In this document: piece after piece, positions 58,543 through 64,000 of the stretch
Numbering within the stretch: position 1 is the first letter of the stretch
Layout of the letters: each line of letters starts with the position of its first letter
Assembly: GCF_900142475.1 (NCBI RefSeq)
Contig: NZ_FRAY01000005.1
Span: forward strand, 62,001 to 126,000
DNA length: 64,000 nucleotides
Direction of reading: 5' to 3'
Source of the DNA: Fibrobacter sp. UWH4
GTDB lineage: Bacteria > Fibrobacterota > Fibrobacteria > Fibrobacterales > Fibrobacteraceae
The notes under the pieces: generated by a model
The model's database searches: none
Seen by the model: the letters and a program-made list of their open reading frames with translations, nothing else
What the model was told of the DNA's origin: nothing
Program-made: the position numbers and the translations under genes

Positions 58543-59874
58543 ATGGATACACCTTTTTTTCGCCCCAGTAACATACAGATTCCCGCTTTGAAGTCTTATA
58601 ACGGTGAACTTCGCGTTCCCGGATCGAAAAGTATCACGAACCGCGTGCTTTTGGTGTCGGCTCTTGCCGCTGGAATGACTCGCCTACATAACCTTTTGAA
58701 AAGCGACGATACCAGCTACATGGGCGAGGCCCTGAAATCGCTGGGCGTTCATGTGGAAATGTCCGAAGACTTTACCGAGGCCGTCATCGAAGGCAGCGGA
58801 GCTCCGATTGACGCCCCGACGGTTTTGCTGGAAGACGGCAAGAATTTCGCCGGCCTTTACCTGGGCAATGCGGGAACCGCGATGCGTTCCCTGTGTGCGG
58901 CTCTCGCGTTGGGGCGCGGCGTGTTCCACCTGAGCGGCGAAGAACGCATGAAGGAACGCCCGATTCGCGACTTGGTCGATGCGCTCCGTTCGCTTGGCGC
59001 CGATATCAGTTATCTGGAAACGGAAGGCTTTCCGCCGGTCTGCATCAATGCGCATGGCCTTAAGGGCGGCTCTGTTTCGGTGCGCGGCAATATCTCGAGC
59101 CAGTATCTCACGGCGCTTCTGATATGTGCCCCGTACGCGGAATCTCCGTTGCATATCCATGTCGAGGGCGAACTGATTTCCGCTCCGTATATTCTGCTCA
59201 CGCTCGACGTGATGAAACATTTCGGCATCGAGGTGAAGCATGCCGACCTGATGGATTTCTATGTGCCCAAGGGCGTCTACAGGACTCCGGGCGACTATAT
59301 GGTTGAAGGCGATGCAAGCTCCGCAAGTTATCCGCTTGCTGCCGCTGCCATTGCCGGTGGAAAGGTGCGCGTTTTGGGAGTCGGTACGGATTGCCGCCAG
59401 GGCGACATCGCCTTTGTCGATGTTCTTAAGAAAATGGGCGCCGCGGTGACCATGGGACCCGACTGGGTGGAATGTACGGGACCGCAGGGTAAGCTCAAGA
59501 GCCTCGGCGAGTTCAATGCCGTCGAAATCCCGGATGCGGCGATGACGGTTGCCGTACTCGCCTTGTTTGCCGATGCACCGATGACGATCAGAGGCATCGC
59601 CAGTTGGCGTGTCAAGGAAACCGACCGTATCGCGGCGATGGCTGCGGAACTCCGCAAGGTGGGTGCCGAGGTCCGCGAAACGACCGATTCCATTACGATT
59701 TTCCCGCCGGAAAATTTGCAGCCCGCGACAATCGAGACCTATAACGACCACCGTATGGCAATGTGCTTTAGCCTGGTCGCCTTGGGTGGAGTCCCTATCA
59801 AGATTATGGATCCTGCTTGCATCAACAAGACGTATCCGAAGTATTTCGACGATTTCCTGAGAATTGCAAAATAA
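58543..59874 (+). CDS. aroA: 3-phosphoshikimate 1-carboxyvinyltransferase (EPSP synthase)
   Basis: Sixth step of the shikimate pathway: joins shikimate-3-phosphate and PEP. 443 residues, usual length. Motifs: LRVPGSKSITNRVLL (phosphate-binding Lys/Ser), LYLGNAGTAMRSL, ERMKERPIRDLVDALRSLGA, VEGDASSASYPLAAAAI, and WRVKETDRIAAMAAELRKVG with NDHRMAMCFSL. A TAAATTTA box just upstream suggests a short leader. Confidence 0.95.
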   Translation: MDTPFFRPSNIQIPALKSYNGELRVPGSKSITNRVLLVSALAAGMTRLHNLLKSDDTSYMGEALKSLGVHVEMSEDFTEAVIEGSGAPIDAPTVLLEDGKNFAGLYLGNAGTAMRSLCAALALGRGVFHLSGEERMKERPIRDLVDALRSLGADISYLETEGFPPVCINAHGLKGGSVSVRGNISSQYLTALLICAPYAESPLHIHVEGELISAPYILLTLDVMKHFGIEVKHADLMDFYVPKGVYRTPGDYMVEGDASSASYPLAAAAIAGGKVRVLGVGTDCRQGDIAFVDVLKKMGAAVTMGPDWVECTGPQGKLKSLGEFNAVEIPDAAMTVAVLALFADAPMTIRGIASWRVKETDRIAAMAAELRKVGAEVRETTDSITIFPPENLQPATIETYNDHRMAMCFSLVALGGVPIKIMDPACINKTYPKYFDDFLRIAK

Positions 59875-59901
59875 ATTTGTTTGTATATTAGGGAAAGATT
59901 C

Positions 59902-61473
59902 ATGCTTGGACGGATATACGGCATTGCTTTGTTTGTGATAACCTTGGCCTTGGTCGGGGTTGTTCCTGCATTTGCTGTTCCGGAACTCCGTGCCGCGGCC
60001 CCTCCCCCGGATACTCTTGTTCTGTGGGTTATGGACCAGGATATCAATACAGGAACGGCGCTCCAGAAACTGATGCGGAAGTATACGCAACAGAGCGGCA
60101 TTTCGGTCAAGATCCGTTTCCTGGACTGGGGTGCCGCTTTCGCCGAACTCAACAAGGTCCTTGCGACCGAGGCGGGATCGGGAACGGACTATCCCGACGT
60201 GTTACAGCTGGGGTCCACCTGGGTGCCGTATTTTGCCAAGGCGGGCTTGATTTCCCCGCTGACGGAAATGCTGGATGCTGTCGATACGAGCCGTTTCTAC
60301 CCCGAAATGATGAAGGCTTCTCATATCGGTCGCGACACCGTTGTCTATTCGATTCCTTGGTTCCTGGATGTTCGCGGGTTCTTTGCCAATGAACGGATCT
60401 GGTTGGAACTCGGATTGCACGATAGCGAGATTGAAACTTATCCACAGTTCTTTGGCGTGCTGCGCGCCATTGCCGAAGCCAAGGTGCAGAATAGGGCCGG
60501 AGGCCTGGTGGTTCCTTTCGAGTTCGGAGTCAAGGACGACTGGACCGGTTACCAGCAGATGTCGCCGTTCCTGTGGAATTTTGGGGGAGACTTTGTCGCC
60601 GAAACCGAGAACGGTTACCGCAGCGCCCTGGCGGATTCTTCTACGCTTGTGGGACTTCGTGTTTATTTGAAACTGCTCCGTGATCAGGATGTTTCTCCCC
60701 ATAACCTCCATGAAAATTCCAGTTCGGCGGCAGATCGCTTCGTGCGCTCCGAGCAGCTGCTGATTTTCGGTACCCCCGAACTGATTCGCAAGATTGAATT
60801 TGATAGCGACATTGGCGGGCTTAAGGAAAGCCCGATTGCCAAGGACGGCTTGATATCCGTTTCGGCGCCTGGGGGTCCTGTCGGAAATTTCACTTTTGTC
60901 GGTGGCTCCCATCTGGTCTTGCCCAAGAACGGGAATCTCTCGAAACGGAAAGAGGCGAACGACCTTTTCCTTTTCATGGTCCGCGCCGACAATATCGACT
61001 ACTATTCCAGACAGAGCGGATTTATCCCGTCGGACGAAAGCCTGATTCGAATCTGGATGCAGGATTCCCGCTACAGTCACTTGGTGACGGGGTTGGAACA
61101 TAATGGCCGTAGCTGCCAGAACATTCCCGAGTGGAGCGAAATCGAAATGTTGGTGAATGCGATGGTGAACTCGGTTGCAAGGAACATTGCGCAAGGGGAT
61201 CCCGGAGTTGACGATGCAACGGCGCGGCTTGTCTTGGAAACGCATGAAAAAATCAACGGTCTCTTCGGATATAAGGATACGGACCGCGCCGCCGTTCGCA
61301 AACGGATCAGGGATGCGTTGATGCAACCGGTCGAGGAAAAGAAATACGACAAGGGCATAAGCTTTGTCGGAAATTCGTCCGGCTTCAGTCCGCGCCTGAT
61401 CGTGGTGGTTTCGCTGGGTGCCGTTGCCGTTGTTTTGCTACTGATATTCATGATTCGTTTCCGCAAGCATTAG
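59902..61473 (+). CDS. extracellular solute-binding protein (ABC-type, sugar-like) with C-terminal membrane anchor
   Basis: 523 residues. Signal peptide (GIALFVITLALVGVVPAFA) then a type-1 binding-protein fold: DTLVLWVMDQDINTG, DYPDVLQLGSTWVPYFAKAG, VYSIPWFLDVRGFFAN, KNGNLSKRKEANDLFLFMV. Unusually the C-terminus ends with one hydrophobic segment and basic tail (LIVVVSLGAVAVVLLLIFMI, then RFRKH), so the protein is anchored in the membrane. No permease or ATPase gene is adjacent. ATG at 59902, AGGGA upstream; 27 bases after aroA. Confidence 0.83.
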   Translation: MLGRIYGIALFVITLALVGVVPAFAVPELRAAAPPPDTLVLWVMDQDINTGTALQKLMRKYTQQSGISVKIRFLDWGAAFAELNKVLATEAGSGTDYPDVLQLGSTWVPYFAKAGLISPLTEMLDAVDTSRFYPEMMKASHIGRDTVVYSIPWFLDVRGFFANERIWLELGLHDSEIETYPQFFGVLRAIAEAKVQNRAGGLVVPFEFGVKDDWTGYQQMSPFLWNFGGDFVAETENGYRSALADSSTLVGLRVYLKLLRDQDVSPHNLHENSSSAADRFVRSEQLLIFGTPELIRKIEFDSDIGGLKESPIAKDGLISVSAPGGPVGNFTFVGGSHLVLPKNGNLSKRKEANDLFLFMVRADNIDYYSRQSGFIPSDESLIRIWMQDSRYSHLVTGLEHNGRSCQNIPEWSEIEMLVNAMVNSVARNIAQGDPGVDDATARLVLETHEKINGLFGYKDTDRAAVRKRIRDALMQPVEEKKYDKGISFVGNSSGFSPRLIVVVSLGAVAVVLLLIFMIRFRKH

Positions 61474-61474
61474 T

Positions 61475-63610
61475 ATGCGAAAAGTTCTATTCTTTGTCTG
61501 TTTCCTTTCGGTTGTCGTTTTCGCGAATTTTAGGTTGGATTCTTTCCAGGTCTACGTGGATTCCATGGTACCGGGTTCCCGATACGGGCTTTCGATTCGT
61601 TCGGTAAAGTCCGGTGTTGAACTGGGGAATATCCGCGGTGCCGAGAAGTTCACTCCGGCAAGTACGCTGAAAACCTTGACGACGGCGACGGCTCTCCATT
61701 ACCTGCCGCTTGATTACGCCCCCAAGACCGAAGTGTCGCTGAACGGGAGTGTCCAAAAGAAAAAGTTTATCGGAAAGGTGAATGTGCGTGGCGAGGGCGA
61801 TCCCAATTTTTCGGGCCGCTATTACGCCGATCCGTTCTACATTCTGAACGCAATGGCAGATTCAATTCACGCGCTGGGAATCGACACCGTGCTTGGCCAG
61901 ATCACCCTGGACACTGCTTATTACAAAGGCCCGTGGCGTGCCGAACATTGGCGCAAGAATTTTTACGACGCCTGGTACGGTGCTGAAATCGCCCCGCTCG
62001 GTTTTAATGACAACTGCACCATGATTCGCTTTAAGCCGGGCGAAAAGGTGGGCGATACGGCCATTGCCGAAATTCTCCCGGATGTGGGTTATGTTGTCCT
62101 TAAGAACGAGATGCTGACCGTTCCCGGAAAAAAACGCAAGTGGACCTGGGCGCTCGATTCGGCAAAACCGGAAATCACGATTGGCGGTGCTATCGGAATA
62201 GGCGTGGATTCCAGCCAGCTGGTGCTGCCGGTGCGTAATCCGATTGCCTACTTCAAGGCGGCCTTTATCCATGCCCTTAAGGAACGCGGGGTGGCGTTTG
62301 TCGAACGGCAGAATGTCCCGGCGGGAATCCAGATAAGGTCCTTTACCTACTCGGCGGCGCCCTTCCTAAGCATTCTCGACGAAATCAATCAGCGTAGCCA
62401 GAACCTGCACGCAGAGACTCTTTTCCGTAACCTGGGCGCTCAGAAGGCGGGTGAGGGGAGCGTCGAGGGCGGCCGCACGATGGAGATGAAGTTCCTTAAG
62501 GAAATCGGGCTCGATACGGCCGATTTTGAAATATGGGACGGTTGCGGCCTTTCCCCCAGGAACAAGGTGAAACCCTCGACCGAGACGGCTCTGCTTGCGA
62601 AAATGGCGCGGCATCCCAAGGGAAAATTTTACATCAACAGTTTTGCCGGGCCGGGGCTTGGAACCGGTGGCAAGCGCATGCTCGACTTGCCGTACCCGTG
62701 GCTGACCCGTTTCAAGACGGGCTTCATTGGCGAAGTGCACGGACTGGTGGGGTACATTTACGCGTTAGACGGCGATACGCTCGCGGTCGCGATGTATCTG
62801 AACGAGACGGGCAAGAATCCCGACGCCAGGCTCAAGGATGTCCTCGATACCCTGTGGACGCGTCTGGTGCTGCGGACCAATGACCATTACGCCTCGCTCA
62901 TGAAGATGAAGCTGTTGTGGCTCTCGGCGCAGAACGTGGCGGGACTGACGGCACGTCTCGAATACTTCTCCCGCATGATGAAGGGTACCCCGTACCGTCT
63001 GGGACCCATGGGCGAAAGTTACCTGGATTCCATCGAGAGCAAGCCGATTGTGTACATGGATTCCGTAGACTGCGTGACTTATCTGGAGCATGTGCTTGCG
63101 ATGGCCCTTGCGCCGAACGAGAATGCGATTGCCCCGCTGCTTCAGAAAATCCGTTACAGGGACGGTATCATCGACTTTATGCACCGCAAGCACTATCTGC
63201 TGGCCGACTGGGTGGGCGAGGGGAAGTTTGCCCGCCCGATGCAGGTGAACGGCGATACGGTCGTGCAACGCACGATGCCGAAACAGGCTTTCTTCAATGC
63301 GAAAAATCTCAAGTACGACAAGCCCGATTCGCCGATGGATATCCGCTACTTGCCCTATGACCGTGCCGTCGAAATGGCTTCGAAACCTTACGAAGGTCCG
63401 CTGATGGTGACGGGAATCGCCTTTGTTGCGGCGAAGGAAGACCTTGACGCGACGCATACGGGCTTCGTCGTGTTCCGTCAAGGGGAACTCCCCGTACTCC
63501 GCCACGCCGCTTTCAAGAAGCAGGTGCTGGAGCTTCCGCTGAAGGATTACCTGGCAAGCCGCAAGGGGAAACTTCCGGGAGTCACGCTGTTTGAGTTCCT
63601 GAAACAATAA
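61475..63610 (+). CDS. PBP4-type D-Ala-D-Ala carboxypeptidase fused to a DUF1460 amidase-like domain
   Basis: 711 residues with a signal peptide. Residues 1 to about 470 are a peptidase S13 (DacB/PBP4) domain: PASTLKTLTTATA (SxxK), SQNLHAETLF (SxN) and RFKTGFIGEVHG (KTG). The rest is DUF1460, an NlpC/P60-like domain: YRLGPMGESYLDS, catalytic-type Cys in SVDCVTYLEHVL, and His in DATHTGFVVF. Together a periplasmic cell-wall enzyme that could both trim and cleave peptide stems. The start lies one base after the binding-protein stop. Confidence 0.88.
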   Translation: MRKVLFFVCFLSVVVFANFRLDSFQVYVDSMVPGSRYGLSIRSVKSGVELGNIRGAEKFTPASTLKTLTTATALHYLPLDYAPKTEVSLNGSVQKKKFIGKVNVRGEGDPNFSGRYYADPFYILNAMADSIHALGIDTVLGQITLDTAYYKGPWRAEHWRKNFYDAWYGAEIAPLGFNDNCTMIRFKPGEKVGDTAIAEILPDVGYVVLKNEMLTVPGKKRKWTWALDSAKPEITIGGAIGIGVDSSQLVLPVRNPIAYFKAAFIHALKERGVAFVERQNVPAGIQIRSFTYSAAPFLSILDEINQRSQNLHAETLFRNLGAQKAGEGSVEGGRTMEMKFLKEIGLDTADFEIWDGCGLSPRNKVKPSTETALLAKMARHPKGKFYINSFAGPGLGTGGKRMLDLPYPWLTRFKTGFIGEVHGLVGYIYALDGDTLAVAMYLNETGKNPDARLKDVLDTLWTRLVLRTNDHYASLMKMKLLWLSAQNVAGLTARLEYFSRMMKGTPYRLGPMGESYLDSIESKPIVYMDSVDCVTYLEHVLAMALAPNENAIAPLLQKIRYRDGIIDFMHRKHYLLADWVGEGKFARPMQVNGDTVVQRTMPKQAFFNAKNLKYDKPDSPMDIRYLPYDRAVEMASKPYEGPLMVTGIAFVAAKEDLDATHTGFVVFRQGELPVLRHAAFKKQVLELPLKDYLASRKGKLPGVTLFEFLKQ

Positions 63611-63633
63611 AGCAAGTACGCTTTCGTTGTCGT

Positions 63634-63655
63634 GCCGGGCTAGCCCGGCTCCTTT
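63634..63655 (+). terminator. terminator between converging genes
   Basis: Perfect palindrome GCCGGGCTAGCCCGGC followed by TCCTTTT. Confidence 0.65.
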
Positions 63656-63665
63656 TAAGAGGAGA

Positions 63666-64000
63666 TTATTCCCCTAAGTCAAACGCAAGAATTGCGACGA
63701 GTTCGTGCTGCCCGGGATCTGCGTGGCCTTCTCCTTTCTCGAACAGGGTCCAAGCGTCGGGCATCCAGCCGTAGGCGGCCATCGTGAGTTCCTGCCCCAT
63801 GGCAATTTCCGCTTTCTCGACTTCTTCCCAGCGGACAGGCCCGACGGGAGCCTTGTAGTAACGCAGCATTCCGAGCGCTTCCATCGCTTCGGGGTAGTTG
63901 TCAACCAGCTGGTAAACACAATCCTTGTAGCTTTCGCCCTTTAGGCGGATGACGCGGTAAAGGCGCTTGCATCCCAGGAACTTGGAAAGGTCGCCGTGGT
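63666..64000 (-). CDS. unknown protein, 5' end beyond the window
   Basis: The minus-strand frame is open from the window edge to the stop at 63666, 110 residues visible. It reads HGDLSKFLGCKRLYRVIRLK, then DCVYQLVDNYPEAMEALGML and ends ELVAILAFDLGE. The ATG at 63884 is internal. High GC, ordinary codon use. I do not recognise it. Confidence 0.65.
   Translation of the reverse strand, partial: HGDLSKFLGCKRLYRVIRLKGESYKDCVYQLVDNYPEAMEALGMLRYYKAPVGPVRWEEVEKAEIAMGQELTMAAYGWMPDAWTLFEKGEGHADPGQHELVAILAFDLGE

Overview
The window looks like a chromosomal segment of a Fibrobacter species (Fibrobacterota). The main evidence is many lipoproteins with the FISUMP-type C-terminal domain (DxRDGxxYKTVKIGxQxWMAENLNY ... 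CPxGWHxPxxxEW), each preceded by a regulator of the TIGR02147 family; both families are named after Fibrobacter succinogenes. Promoters in the window often match TTG-N19-21-TATATTTG, a Bacteroidota-type pattern.

Layout. (1) 1-7.9 kb: surface lipoproteins with a TIGR02147 regulator; one gene has an in-frame stop and one a probable start-proximal frameshift. (2) 8.0-10.7 kb: intact leuS. (3) 10.7-22.5 kb: a scrambled accessory region. It holds an AbiEi/AbiEii pair, a 50-residue membrane protein gene, an 807-residue MORN/YwqK repeat protein, a 1522-residue GHKL-ATPase/DUF3883 protein, a hairpin-dense stretch, a diverged 3' fragment of leuS with the same terminator, a VapBC pair, and a second, broken copy of the small membrane protein gene. 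The order 'leuS 3' end - terminator - toxin/antitoxin - small membrane gene' therefore occurs twice, with a different toxin/antitoxin each time. (4) 22.7-40.9 kb: a complete type 1 BREX phage-defence operon (brxA, brxB, brxC, pglX, pglZ, brxL). It has extra genes inside and behind it: a split AAA/TOPRIM-like ATPase, an AlbA_2/Schlafen-type ATP-binding protein, a DUF3800 protein and an ExoX_C-like protein. (5) 40.9-42.2 kb: tandem repeats, a short unknown gene and a McrA-like protein whose HNH site has lost its histidines. (6) 42.4-44.8 kb: gamma/delta-like, biotin-carrier and beta subunits of a Na+-translocating decarboxylase, with no alpha subunit here. (7) 45.0-56.1 kb: more FISUMP lipoproteins in three tandem regulator-lipoprotein cassettes, one regulator truncated and one lipoprotein frameshifted in its signal peptide. 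(8) 56.1-64 kb: core genes: tRNA-His, a zinc-finger protein, a ComEC-like metallo-beta-lactamase lipoprotein, acyl-ACP thioesterase, aroA, a solute-binding protein, a PBP4-DUF1460 fusion, and a partial gene at the edge.

The BREX genes should act together: PglX marks host DNA, and BrxC, PglZ, BrxL, BrxA and BrxB block phage replication. The leuS duplications and the mixed base composition suggest that leuS-to-BREX is a recombination hot spot for defence genes. No integrase, transposase or CRISPR array was seen. All calls come from reading the sequence and recalling families; no database search was run.
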